The translations under genes were made by a program, and so were the position numbers. From Heterocephalus glaber (taxonomy: Eukaryota > Chordata > Mammalia > Rodentia > Bathyergidae), in NCBI RefSeq assembly GCF_000247695.1, contig NW_004624881.1:441073-505072 (forward strand): a DNA stretch of 64,000 nt, given 5' to 3'. The notes below the pieces were generated by a model. That model saw only the letters and a program-made list of their open reading frames with translations, did no database searches and was not told the DNA's origin. Below, piece after piece: positions 50,220 to 61,985 of the stretch (the first letter of the stretch is position 1; each line of letters opens with the position of its first letter).

Positions 50220-53200
50220 TGGTAACATGTAAATGCCTCAGAGAAATAAAATACTATATAATTTGTAACATTGTTCTTGGCCTATTTAACATACATCAGT
50301 AGTGCTTCACCTTTTTGAAATACTTATAATTGATGACAATTTTTCCAGGAACTACTTATATCATCAATTGATGGCAATTTTTCCATATAATGTGGGTGTG
50401 TTGGTTTGGCATATATCAAATACATCACACTTATTGTGTACTTTATATATATTTTATAATCAAATAACTATGCAACTCACGATTAAACAAAATCAGTGCA
50501 AGTCCTGACCTTGTCACTAAATGGTCCCATCTGGTAATAACAGAAGACAGTGACACCCTAAGTGTGTTGCATATGTCCTGTCTTCTCCATAAACTCCATT
50601 GGGTGGCTGTCATTGCAGAAAACTCTGCTTCCCAAAGACAGGATGATGGAAATGGAAACAGGTTGTTCCGTGCTTTTGTGCCAACCTCAGGAAATATCCA
50701 TCTTGACTAATTCAAAATGTTTTAAGATTTGAAGTTACCTCAAACATAATTTTCAACCATCATCATTTGTGATCTCACACCATTGTTGCTCTTCTAGCAT
50801 AGATGAAGTTGTATCACCTAGCTTCTTTTCACTATTATTACTTTTTATTATCTTTTTAGTTTTGGTCACCTCACTTCTTCACAAATGGGTAATGGATTCA
50901 TTTCTTCCAAAGTAGGGGTCTTTTGTGGTTGTAGAGTAATTCTCATATTCTTTTGAAAGCTGAAATAGGTGATCATGCACCAGCAGGGAGAAAGAAGACC
51001 AAGGCTCAGTCTCTTTTTCAAAATCTTTACTATTGTTGTAACATATAGAAAAATCCATTCACTCATCACACCCATCATTCAAGTTTGGCTTTTAATGCAA
51101 CCACTTTATCCATTGACACGAACATAGTTGTCATTCTTTCCTGAAGTGACAGATTGAGTTTATTGAGCAGGTTGAATATATCACATAAGCAAGCAAGTTT
51201 TGGTACCCAATTGATGTTACTGAAATATGTTGTTGGTGGTGACTGTTTTTCCTCAAAGAAATCTCTAGAGCACCTCTTGTAATTCAAAACCCCTGGCTGA
51301 TGATCAACCTTTAGAAATCAGCTCCCTCCAGCATATAAGAGATGGCATATATGTTCTGTATCTGTGTTCTGACAGAGCTGTGAGCACAGACATGAGGAGT
51401 TTCTGTGTGTACTTTAATGAGGTTGTTAATTTTATCACACTTGAAAAACATTGTTTAGTTCAGGTGACAGTGTTGGGATAGCCAGCCTTTCTCTGCAGAT
51501 CACTAGAGCATAGACTCATATGCAGAAATGACTTCCTTGATACAAGTAGGGAGCCTAGAAAGCCATGCAATTATGGTAGCCCCTCTGTCCATTCATATCC
51601 CACCTAAAATGACCAGTTCCATTTTCCTGCTGCATAATCATTCAAAGACTTGAGTAGCTTTGCAGTTGTGGTATTGATTGGCAACAAAAGTGCACATAAC
51701 ATAGCCTCATTCATATCATCCTGAAAAAATCCTTGTTGCTGTATTGTCAACTTCAGTAGACTTGTGAACCTGGATCATGTACAAATGCCTGTCTATTTTG
51801 TTTCCAGATCCTCTGTGGTTTCAATTTGCTATTCACCATGCTAGCCAAGCGAAAAACACACGCCACCTTTTGCAGTCCAGACTCTCAGAAGGATTTATGA
51901 CAAATGTCCTTAGCAGTAGGCAGGACCAACTCTTCATCAATAGTGAGGGGCTTTCAGCTTTAGTAATGTGGTGAGCCACTAACAAAGATGCACTCAGGGC
52001 ACACAGATTTGATGAAGTGGTGACCTCTTGCAATGTTTTCCCCTCATCTTCACATTTTTTCTTTTGAATAACTCCAAAGGATTAGATTTTTAAAATCAGG
52101 GTGCTTAGTATTCATGTGGCAAAGTAGTTTTTAAGGTTTCAAAGCTTAATTGGATAGCCCATCACCACATATTATACAAAGCATGGTTGGAGAAAATGTT
52201 ACTTCTTTCAGTGAACCAATAATTTAATTAGAACTCTTGGTGATAGCTTTTAAATGCAGCTTGTTCTCTATTGGTAGTCTTAGAATCTTCTGCTGCCTGA
52301 CCACTGAATCTTTGCCCTTTTTAGAGAAGCTGTCTCACAACTTTGTTTCATATTCATTGTGGGTAGAGTTAGCTTGTGAGCTTACCAAAACTGCAGCTGA
52401 GACAAGAGCACAGTTCAGAAAAGGCACAGCTGGAAGTGGTAAATAAATGGTGGGTCATGTGTAGGCTAAAATAAGTGCTGAATTTGACTTAAAGCCTGCT
52501 ACCAGATGAAGGACAGGAACACACTTGGCACTATAAAGCCTGACACCCCTTTCAGCTTAGTTTTGATATAGCACTAAGCTGATTTTTGTCTGCAAGCAAT
52601 TGATTTATCATTGTCTCTGCAGTCAAACCTCTCTGCTGATGTTCATCTGTATTTTTAGCTGCTCCCCAGTGCTACCATCACCCCCTCATCTCCACCTCAA
52701 ATCACCAGGCTTTAGATTCTCATGAGGATCAGGCAACTCATATCCCTCAAAGGTGCACTCCACAGTAGGGTTCATGCTCCAAAGAGAATCTAATGCCATG
52801 CTGATCTGATAGGCGCCAGAGCTCAGGTGGTCATGAGAGAGATGGTGAGCACTGTAGACACAGATGAAGCTTCAATTGCTCCCATGTTGTGCAACTCCTT
52901 TTGTCCAGCTTGGCTACATGGGCTGGTGCAGGTCTGTGGTTTGGGGGTTAGGGACCCCTGACATGTGTGATGTTGTGAAATTCATCCATGTTATAGTTGT
53001 GAGAATTTCCTATGATTTTTCATTTGGTACTGGGGATTGAACTCAGGACCTTGCACTTTTGAGGCAGGCATTGGAACTACTGAGCTAAATCCCTGACTCT
53101 CCTATGATTTTAAAGATAAGAGTATATTTGCCTTCTATGTAAGTATTACATATACTTCCTTTGTTTGACTATGGTGAGTAATCCTTCTATGATCAAACTT
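50220..53200 (+). repeat. Segmental duplication, segment 2 of block B
   Basis: Counterpart of 21,490-24,240, in the same order and orientation, interrupted here by the SINE at 53,020-53,100. No coding potential is conserved between copies. Confidence 0.92.
53020..53100 (-). mobile_element. tRNA-derived (ID-like) SINE with target-site duplication
   Basis: The insert of 81 bp is flanked by the 11-bp repeat CCTATGATTTT at 53,009-53,019 and 53,101-53,111. Its body reads, in antisense, as a tRNA-type SINE with recognisable B box and A box complements (gggattgaactcagg and ctactgagctaaatc). The paralogous site in block A at 23,823-23,833 has a single uninterrupted CCTATGATTTT. Confidence 0.95.
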
Positions 53201-53389
53201 AGTCCCCTTAAACTTCTGAAGCTGAAATCCTTTCCTGTTTTGTCTTATTTTCTAACTCTGCCTAATAAATCAGCCTATGGTTCTCAGGAAACTTGCTGAA
53301 GTGCTTTCTGTTTAATGAAACATCAAGAACTTGTCTGGGCTCTGTTGAGGACATATCTCCTCCTTCGTTAAACCCTCCAAAGGTACAAT

Positions 53390-53990
53390 AAATCACCACT
53401 AACTATAGTCCCCATGCTGTATTACACATCTTCTCTGCTTTGCCTTCCCATGTGGCTGTGACTCTGTACCTGGGGCCACTGTCACCCCAACCCTCTAGGA
53501 AGCCACTGCCTCAGCTTCTGGCAACCACTACCCTGCACTCAGCTTCTGGGAGATTAACTATTTCACCTCCCCACATGAGTGAAAGCAAGGAGTGTTTATC
53601 TTTGTCAACTCACTTCTGTTGCTGTGGATATTATTAGAAAGACAAAGATAAAAATGTTTGCAAGAATGTGGAAAAATGAATATAAATATGGTCATTATGG
53701 AAGTGATATTAGAGTTAATATAGATTAAAAAAAATCAAACAATTATATAACCCAGCAGTCCCAGTCCTGGGTACTTATCCACAGGAAATGGATCCAGTAT
53801 GCTGCTGAGGCATCTCCATTCTCATGGCCAATGAAGAATCATTCATGACAACCAAAGTGTGGATCAACTTGTTTCTAGCAGTGGTTGCAATGCCAGTAAA
53901 AGGGGGTGAATATAAACACTGAATACCACCCACCTTCAAGAAAAAGTGAATCTTACCATTAATGGCAACAGATGAACATGAAGCAAACTG
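53390..53990. mobile_element. Ancient L1 3' fragments in both orientations
   Basis: Positions 53,390-53,640 read as antisense old L1 3'UTR, around actatagtccccatgctgta. Positions 53,640-53,990 read as sense L1 3' end, around acccagcagtcccagtcctg and gtgtggatcaacttg. The change of orientation suggests an old inverted insertion or two separate ones. Confidence 0.6.
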
Positions 53991-56900
53991 GTCAACCAGC
54001 ATCACAGTAACCCTTATCCATGAAGCCCAGGAATTCTCCTGTGTATGAAAACATATCCAGCCTCCACCTCAGGGCTGATGCCTTCAAGGCAATGCTTATC
54101 TTGTCTGAAGGCCTAAATCTCTGTATATTAACTGCACTAAATTCTACCCCTACTTCTGCAAGGTCACCTATGTACCTGGACTGAATTCTTTCATTGAAAG
54201 CACAAAAAATCTGAGGAGCAAGGGAGAGGGTCCTCATGGGGGCAGGGCCTGGCTTTCTGGTGATGCCCGTAGCACACCTGGTGCCCCTGTTATGTGAACC
54301 CTCCATTGTCCCCTGCTTCCTCTCCCAGCAAAGTTACCTTCTTCACCACTTTCTCCCAGCTCCTGTGAAAAGGCCCCTCCATTCTGTCCCAGGGCACAGC
54401 TGGCTTCTCCTTCTACTTCCCACACTAGCCTGCCTGGGGACTCATCTGTGACACCTGCACCAGTGACATTTCCTGTGTGGATCCTTCTGCACCCTCCCCC
54501 TCTCTGTCTCTATGTGAACTCTGAATATTTACACCTCCCCTCTGCCTGTGACATCTGTGGGAGTCTGACCCTAGGTTACATGTCCAGCCTTCCCAGTGCC
54601 TTCTTCTAGCCTGCAGCAGCTATTTAATAAATACATAAATTAAGATCTGGATTCAGTGATATTGCTTTCACCTGACACACAAGCTTTGATGTATTTTTCC
54701 CCAGCACTCTAAATTGATTAAAAATTGCATTTTTTTCAAGTTGTTTGTCAGTACCATCACTGAAGCCACTCGGTGACCAATATTATATTCTTTTTTGCTG
54801 TGCTTTACCTAACATCCAGAGCAATGCTTCATGTGTACTACAAAACAGTGTTTGCAGGGATGATTACGAGTTTCCTTCTCTGCTCATGGGATCTTTTGCT
54901 AGGAGTTATTTTTGCCACTAATTTAAAAAATATATAGATTTTCAGACTTCATCCTGTCTTGGAAATGAAAATTTGTGTGGTGATAGATGGTTTGAGATAG
55001 AGAAGCTTTGAGAGGATTATCCTTTTAATGATATCATTTGGATTCCTATGATTATACCTCATATTACCCAAAAGAGCCCAGTCTCACCAGATAAGTGAAA
55101 GTCTCCACTAAAATCCTCTGTGGAACTCACTGGATGTGAAGGAGATCAACACCCTGCTCAAGAACAACCCTGCTGCACTCATTCACCTTGAGGTGAAGAA
55201 GGGAGAGATGCCGGAGTGAGAGTCCAGTGGTGGAGAGTTGGGCTGGCTCTAGTGAGGCAAGTTCTCTTCACATTCTGTGGTTTCACGGATAGTGAGGTGG
55301 GAGTGACCAGAATCCAGGCAGGAGACAGAGTGATGAGGAGGGGCCTCCTGAGGGTGCCTGGCTTGGCTCTTCTGAGACCTGAGCTAGTTCAGGGAGACCA
55401 TTAACTCAGGACCTCATGTGTAGAGATGAATGCTCTACAGGGAATTTCCCTACAAATTCATTCATCTGTAGAATTATCTTACCCTGAGAAATATGCTCCA
55501 GTGAGGTGCAGACAAGTCCCCAAAACAATAAAATTACCACACAAAACCTTGAAGTACTCTGTGACCACCTTGTGCTGTCCTCATGGTCCCCCATTTAAGA
55601 GTGTGCACAAGAGCAGACTGATCCCACCCCAGGTGAATATTTATTTTAAAATGTCACAGTTAATCTCATGTGAAAAAGCATGTTTTAAGCAGAAACATGT
55701 CACTTCTGTAGAAAATAGTGAAGTGTGTTGTTTTAAAGCTCACTAGAGATTTAATTTCTTGTCATGGGACACTTTATGTCAGTGAGGTGGAACACCTTAT
55801 GCCATGTTGCCCCTTTTCTTGAAGTGTGCTTTCTTCCCCATTCAAATTTTCCCACACAGGGGATGTCATTTTCACCAGATACATCCAGGCTTCCTGTTTC
55901 TCAAACAAAAAAATGAGAAGGACATAGGAAAATAGAAAGAGTGGGAGATATTTATTAAAGAAAAGTTCACTTTTCAGGTTGGTGATGACTGGTGAGAAAA
56001 CTGGAGAGCAGGTTTGACTCAAAGTGACCTCATCTGCTCTTATGTTTTGTGGTACTGATTGGGATCTTTCCTCGGTTCTTGGGTGGGAAAAGGTGCTCTG
56101 TCCAATTGATTTAGAGTCTTCACCCACACATGGAAAGGGGGAATTTTTAACTTTATATGGCCAGGGAAAAAGCAGTGTGGTTTCCAAAGCCCATGATGTG
56201 TCTATGTGTATGTGTGTGATATGCAAGGCTAATAAAATTGTGATGATCCTGGGTTACCTTTGATTACTTTCAAGCAGAATTTTGCTACTTGGTTCATGAC
56301 AAAGGTGAAAAAGTGTGATAATGGCCAAGAGTACTTCCCAGGATTATGTGGAAGCCAAGGAGATGCAATGATAAGATGAGTCAAGCATCTCCCAGAAGCA
56401 GAAGGCTTCTTGGTGTTGGGGGTTTAAGACTTGGATGTCTCCCACACTGTGTACCTCCTGTCTCAAACCCATCACTTTGACCCACTCTTCCACTGTTGCT
56501 ATTTACTACCCTCTGAGAACTTTGGAGAACATAAAACTTCCAGGCTTGGCCCAGAATTACTTCCTGACCTCAGTGACTTTGAATATCACAGGGCTGGCAG
56601 TGAGCTTGTGGAAGCCCAGCATGGAGATAGTTGTCACAAGATGTCTGCAGCAGAGGCTCAGCCCACCTGTACACTATTTCACCCACCTCCTTCTGTGCCA
56701 GCCCAGTTTCACTGGAAAACAATGCAGGTGTGACCCACGGAAGAGGCCCTTCTGCCCCTGGGGTCTCAGGTCCCCTCTACCCGTCCAGCATCCTGTGGAC
56801 CTGGTCAACCTTGTTTGGTGTGGAATGCAGAGACTTCACTTGTACATGGAGAGGGTCTGGGTCCCCAGGGAGCATCAATTGTGGCAACAGTGGGGAAGAA

Positions 56901-57420
56901 AGTGGAGCAAGATCAGAGGTCACAGGGAGGTTGGCTGAGGCCAGAGAAGGAGCAAGAGAGAGCTGTCTGTGAAAGGCATTATTTCCACCAGAATCAGAAT
57001 CCCTGCAACAACAAAATAATTGTTTTACATTTATTGTTTTAAACAATCTGTTGGATGTGCTAATTGTCTTTGACTATGGACTTTCTCATGTTTAGGATTA
57101 AGTTTTAATGATATTGCAAGTACTCTGTGTTCATACTGTTAAATTTCCTTGATCATTTTTAGAAAGGAATGGAAGCATGCTTCCAGAAGTATTACAAATG
57201 CAATTATGGTTTCATGGTATTGTATATTACTTATGGTACATTAGCATTATTTGTTTAAACCTTAAAATAATTAAGGCACAAAAAACTTAGCCACATATTT
57301 TATACATCACATAGGCCACACTTCTTATTTAAAAAGTTTTTATTAACAAGTGTAGCTATACTTCTTTATGACATACCATATTATACATTACATTTTTAAT
57401 TTGGGTGTTAAGAATGTTAA
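53990..57420 (+). repeat. Segmental duplication, segment 3 of block B
   Basis: Counterpart of 29,840-33,280. The SINE at 32,315-32,403 of block A lies between matching flanks here. The longest frame, 167 codons at 56,435-56,938, is not kept in the other copy and shows no known motif, so I treat the region as non-coding. Confidence 0.9.
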
Positions 57421-57483
57421 CTTGGGTGATCCTTAAGTCCTTGATAACACCAAACCTTTACCACAGTCTTTACTTTTTGGTTT

Positions 57484-57645
57484 TAGTTTGTTTGAGACAG
57501 AGTCTCACTGTGCAGTTTGGGTTGGCCTTAGACTCACTGTGTTGCCCAGGCTTGTCTTCAACTCACAATGGTCCTCCTGCTTCAGCCTCTCTGTTGCTTG
57601 GATTACTGGAATGTGCCACTATGCCTGGTGGCTTTTCACAGGTAG
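57484..57645 (-). mobile_element. B1-like SINE, antisense
   Basis: The text from gtttgagacagagtctcact through gttgcccaggcttgtcttca to gtgccactatgcctggtgg is an antisense B1-like SINE. It sits exactly where block A carries the L1 at 33.3-40.0 kb, so the paralogue cannot confirm its empty site. Confidence 0.85.
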
Positions 57646-57935
57646 AGAACCTCTTCATCTTCTCTTTAGCTATTTTGAATTGTATTATACAATATTGTTA
57701 ACTGTAGTCATTATCCATGTCATCTGACAGCATTCTTTCCTTCTGTGGGCTGTGAATTTGCACGTTTTAAGCACTTTCTCCTCTCCTTCATCTTGGTCTC
57801 ACCCTCCGTTGTCTCCAGGAAACACTATTGTGTTCACTGGCTCTTTGAACTCAGATTTGTCAGATTCCATATATGTGTTGAATCATGTGGACCTTTCCAT
57901 GCCCAGTTTCTGTCCTGTAGTAGGATTTTCAGTTC

Positions 57936-58331
57936 TGTTATTGTTTGGGTCCAGGTGTCCCCCCAAAACCTAATGCAGTCATAAGTGGGGCTTTTTCCAG
58001 AGGTGATTTGATCTAGAGTGTGTGATGCTGGGATTAAGAGTGTGTGATTACTAAATCAGTCCATTGATTGGTCTGCCACCACCCTAATCCTGGTAGCCTG
58101 GATACAACATAAGGGACAGAAAGAGGATTATCTTCTCTCTTGCTTGCTTTGCTACCTTCTGCCCATCACGAACTGTTTCTCCTCTGCAATGCCTGACTGC
58201 CAAACCACCCTGCCTTGGATTCAGCTGATTATGAACTGAAACCTGTATGAACTGCAAGCTAAATATAGTTTTCCTCCTTTAACTTTCAGTGTGAGGTATT
58301 TTGTCTCAGCAGTGAGAAGGTAATTAAGACA
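57936..58331 (+). mobile_element. Solo MaLR-type LTR with 5-bp target-site duplication
   Basis: The LTR of 396 bp begins TGTTATTGTTTGG and ends AATTAAGACA, with TG/CA termini. It is flanked by AGTTC at 57,931-57,935 and 58,332-58,336. Block A has a single AGTTC at the matching place (40,297-40,301) with both flanks aligned, so this is an insertion rather than a deletion. Five-base duplications are usual for this class of elements. It matches the LTR at 43,587 and, inverted, 44,681-44,890. Confidence 0.95.
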
Positions 58332-58423
58332 AGTTCTATCCACATTGGTATAAATGACAGAATGTGTCTTGCATATGGCTATGATATCTTGCTGTGTGTG
58401 TCTCCCATATGGTTTTTATCAAC

Positions 58424-59054
58424 TGTTATAGTCAATGTTTTGAAAGGAAATACATTTATTACAGGACTTAGAGTTTATGGGATTATTTTATGATAATTAC
58501 CAAAAATGTCAAATGCAAAGGAGTGCAAGAGATTAACTGCACATTAGGGGCCCAGAAATCCAGCTGAGGGTCTGGATTCTAGCAATGTCCACAAAAGTCC
58601 AGCTAAATGTGAAGAGTCCAAGGCAGTGTCCTTCATGAGTCTAGCCAGTGGCCTAGAGCCCACAGAAACATCACATGCTTGTCTGTATAGAGGATCTGCA
58701 CCTGGAAGGTCCAATGGCCAGTGGTGAGACCCAGAAAACCTACACTTGTGAGATGAAGGATTTGTGCCACCAATCTGAGGTATCCACATTGGAGCCAGGA
58801 AGTGATGTTCATGGTGAAGAACAGAGGTCCCCTGATGAAAACAGCAGCCAATCACAGCAACAGCGAGCTCCTCTGATGAGAACAGCTTAGTTTGCATCAG
58901 AAAAAACATCTGCATAAAGCTTCTCCTGGAAAATCAACAGCCCAAGATCTTCCCCTCCAGTTTGCTTTTTATGGCTATTGGTAACAATCCTCAGGTGGAT
59001 CCTCCACACCCAGACCAGGCCGATTCAATTCAGCTGAGCATTACAGGTTGACCA
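58424..59054 (-). mobile_element. LTR-like insertion, probably antisense solo LTR
   Basis: About 630 bp are absent from the block A paralogue: 40,385 is followed directly by the counterpart of 59,070. The insert has TG...CA ends on the plus strand (TGTTATAG and GGTTGACCA). Read on the minus strand it has a TATA-like ataaaaag about two thirds from its end, and an ataaatgt-type polyadenylation-like signal near its end. No clear target-site duplication was found and I do not recognise the family. Confidence 0.5.
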
Positions 59055-59139
59055 TTAGTTAATCCACTACATCCACTCATCTGTGTATGGGGACCTTTGT
59101 CAATTCCATGTCTTGTTCATTGTGAATGGTGCTCAAATA

Positions 59140-59171
59140 CACTTGATTTTAGCCAAAAGGCTAAGAGCTGA
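59140..59171 (-). pseudogene. 3'-truncated U2 snRNA retrocopy
   Basis: On the minus strand, from 59,172 leftward, the sequence matches the first 30-35 bases of U2 snRNA, including TTTTGGCT in AGCCTTTTGGCTAA and ATCAAGTGTA, with a few substitutions. The fragment is flanked by a 17-bp direct repeat, TGAATGGTGCTcAAATA and TGAATGGTGCTgAAATA (59,123-59,139 and 59,172-59,188), differing at one base. Block A has a single copy of this site (about 40,432-40,448) and no U2 sequence. A 5' fragment of an snRNA between long direct repeats, without a poly(A) tail, is the known form of self-primed snRNA retropseudogenes. Confidence 0.88.
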
Positions 59172-60231
59172 TGAATGGTGCTGAAATAAAGAAGAGCAGA
59201 TGACTGGATCATATGATACTTTTGCTTTAATTTTCCAAAGAACCTTCATATAATTTTCAGTAACTATGGCTGTACAATCTTACATTGCTACAAATAGTGT
59301 TCACTATTTCCCCTTTTACCACATCTTTCCCAGCATCAGTCAATTTGGCTGTTATTATACTCATTCTAGGTGGAGATGATATCCCTTTGTGGTGTTGATT
59401 TGCACTTTCCAGCTTCTAAACATACTATTGAGATATAGGAACAAAAATAGTATGGCACTGGCATAAAGATAGACACATAGCCCAGTGGAATATAATAGAG
59501 AACATAGAAACAAATTCACATATCACAGTGAAGTGTTTCTGATACATTGGAATAACACATATATAGTCAGGACATGTTCTTCATTAAATAGTCAGAGTAG
59601 CTGAATGTCCTCATTTAAAGGAATGGAAATGGACTCACACATCACAACATATGCAAATACCATGTCAAGATAGATTAAAGACTTAACTGTGAAAAGAAAT
59701 TATAAAAATAGTAGAAGAAAACATAGGGGAAACAGTCTATGATATTAGTTTGTGCAAGTACATTTTGGAGAAGAATGTAAGTGCACAGGGTACAAAAGTA
59801 AAAATAAATGGGATTACATTAAGCTCAAATCTTCTGCACAGCAAAGGGAAGAGTAACAGCATGGGGAGAATCTATTAAATGGGAGAAAATATTAATGAAT
59901 AATTACTTCACAATGGTCTATAACCAGAATCCATAGGGAACTGAAACATTTAGCAGAGGTTATAAATAACACTTAAAAATTAAGGAATTTGATTAAAAAG
60001 GGGGATGCATATGAACAGGCAGTTTTCAAACTAAAATAAATAGCCAATATGGTATAAAAATACTCAACCTCACATTTTATTTTTAAAATTTCCCCAGCTT
60101 TGTAGAGGTATAACTGTATGAATATTATTGTGCATAATATTTAAGGTACACAATGAGATGTTTTCATATATCTATTGTGAAATGATTGTCATCATAAAGG
60201 ATATAAAGATGTCATCTCATATAGTCACATT

Positions 60232-60690
60232 ATAAAAATTTAATTTTATTGTGCCAGGGATTTAGCTCAGTGGTTCTGCTGCCTGCCTTGCAAGCTCAAG
60301 GACCCAAGTTCAATCCCTGGAACCAAAAAAAAATTTAATTTTATTGGTACAGTTTAGGTATATATAAAGATCACATTCATCAAAGGAAGTTCATACCTGT
60401 ACCTGGTTTATCTTGATTCCTCTTTTTCTCCCAATCCCTTTCCCTCACTTCAACTCCCTTAACAACTTATTTGCAAAAGCTTGGTTTCCGGTTTTTCCTT
60501 CTTTTCTCATTTTTTTTCCCTTTCTCTTCTCCCTCTTCACAGTTTCCCTCTCCTTTTGAACAGTTTCTTCCCATTTTCTATTATCTATTATCCATTCAGT
60601 TTCTCACACCAGAGAGACAATGTGATATTTACACATATGTGTCTGATTTATTTCACTTAAAACATTGGAGATCTTCTTGCTTACCACATT
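60232..60690 (-). mobile_element. L1 3' end, antisense, split by a SINE
   Basis: On either side of the SINE at 60,252-60,330 lies L1 3' end text in antisense: ttaattttattg, then ggtacagtttaggtatatat, cacattcatcaaaggaag and the pyrimidine-rich 3'UTR (60,410-60,570). Block A lacks this piece: text equivalent to 60,225 is followed directly by the counterpart of about 60,715. It is a short 5'-truncated L1 specific to block B. Confidence 0.8.
60252..60330 (+). mobile_element. tRNA-derived (ID-like) SINE with 16-bp target-site duplication
   Basis: The body runs from TGCCAGGGATTTAGCTCAGT (A box) through GTTCAATCCC (B box) to an A tail. It is flanked by AAATTTAATTTTATTG at 60,236-60,251 and 60,331-60,346. 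It inserted into the A/T-rich 3' end of an older L1 fragment. This is the cleanest sense copy of the SINE family in the window. Confidence 0.95.
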
Positions 60691-60714
60691 TCTTTCTTTT
60701 TTTTTTTTTTGGTA

Positions 60715-61600
60715 CAGGGACCAAATTTCAAGTATAATAAGGTATATTAATTATAGTTATTGTACTGTACTTTAGACATCAGAAGTTATTTCTCATATAT
60801 AAGTAAAATGTGGTGTTAGATTAATCTCTCCCCATTCCCCCACTCTATGTCAATGACCATTCCACCCTCTGATTCTCTGTTCTGACTTTTAGAGACTCCA
60901 AGTATACAAGATCATGATTTTCTTTCATCTTTCTGTATATGACTTATTTAACTTAGCATAATGTCTTTGGGTTCATCCATGTAGTTACAAAATACATTAG
61001 TTTTCCTCATTTTTAAGAATTACTAATGTCTCATTATCTATATTGATATCTTTATATAAAATGTCTGTATTCATTTCTCCATCTACAGGCATTTATTACA
61101 TCCAATTTTAGTTATGACAAATAATATTGTAATAGAGACAATAGAAGATCTCAAGGTCTTGACTGACTTCTTTTGTATATATAGATATATCCAGAAGAGA
61201 TAGAGCTGAGATATAAGACATTTCTATGTTTACATTTTTGAGGCATTTCTATGTTTCTATAGTGGATGTACTGATTGAGATTTCAGCAACTGTGCTCAGG
61301 GTTCTCTCTATTATAACCCCAATACTTACTACCTTTTTTCTTTTCAGCAATAGCCCTTGTATCATGTGTGAGTATGTATCATGGTGTCTTTAGTTTGATT
61401 TATTATATTTAGTGATGTTGAGTGCCTTTTCTATACCTGTTGGCCATTTGAATGTGTGCTTTTGAGAAATATTCAGAATCTGAGCCCCTTATTCAGTCAG
61501 ATTGCCATTTTGCTATTGATTTTGATTCATTTTTGACATACTTTGGAGATTAACCTATTATCAGATATGCAGTATGCAAGTGTTTTCTCCTTACATATGA
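60715..61600 (-). mobile_element. Ancient L1 3' region, antisense
   Basis: Antisense text of an old L1 3'UTR and ORF2 end, for example caatgaccattccaccctct, ttatttaacttagcataatg and ttggccatttgaatgtgtg. The part up to about 61,100 has a counterpart at 41,560-41,960. Confidence 0.7.
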
Positions 61601-61604
61601 GTTA

Positions 61605-61985
61605 ATCTTAATTGTCAGTTTAACTGAGTTAACAGATTATTGGAAAGATGATTGGATCACTGGGCTCACCATATTCATTAGCGAAATGGATATTCACAGC
61701 TGAATGTGTTGTTAAAAGGTGGGGTGTAGTTGGAGGAGATAGGTCATTAGGGTTGTGTCTTAGGAGGGTGTATCTCTTGTTGATGCTCTTCCCCTGTGCA
61801 ACGATACTTGGCCACTATGAGGTCAACAGATTTTTTCTATTACTCTCTTCTTCCATGATATTTCTGCTTTGGAGGCAACCAAGCATAAATTGAAACCTCT
61901 GAAACTGTGTGCAAAAATAAACCTCTCTTCTTTTAAGTAGAGGGTTTTAGGTATTTGGTCCCAGCAATGGACAAGCTGAGCAATA
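61605..61985 (+). mobile_element. MaLR/ERVL-type 5' LTR
   Basis: Begins around gagttaatcttaattgtcag and ends near agctgagcaatacaga. It carries the ggaggagataggtcattagg and ttgaaacctctgaaactgtg blocks typical of this LTR type, and an aaaaataaacctct polyadenylation-type signal near its end. The text after it, aaataccagagaagtggg, resembles a decayed leucine-type primer binding site. Its sequence differs from the LTR family at 57,936, so it is a second subfamily. Confidence 0.75.

Larger units (their letters stand above)
57650..61100 (+). repeat. Segmental duplication, segment 4 of block B (old L1 mosaic)
   Basis: Counterpart of 40,000-41,960. It is longer because it has gained a solo LTR (57,936-58,331), an LTR-like insert (58,424-59,054), a U2 snRNA fragment (59,140-59,171), and an L1 3' end with a nested SINE (about 60,232-60,690). 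The underlying sequence is ancient L1 in antisense (57,680-59,440), sense (59,440-60,070) and antisense (60,075-61,600). Confidence 0.88.

Noticed and set aside
56435..56938. 167-codon open frame, among the longest in the window outside L1 and OR remnants
   Set aside because: The frame is not kept in the paralogous copy at 32.2-32.9 kb, has no recognisable domain, and overlaps other frames of similar length.
59140..59171. Functional U2 snRNA gene
   Set aside because: Only about 32 bases of the 5' end are present, with substitutions, and no snRNA promoter element or 3' box is visible.
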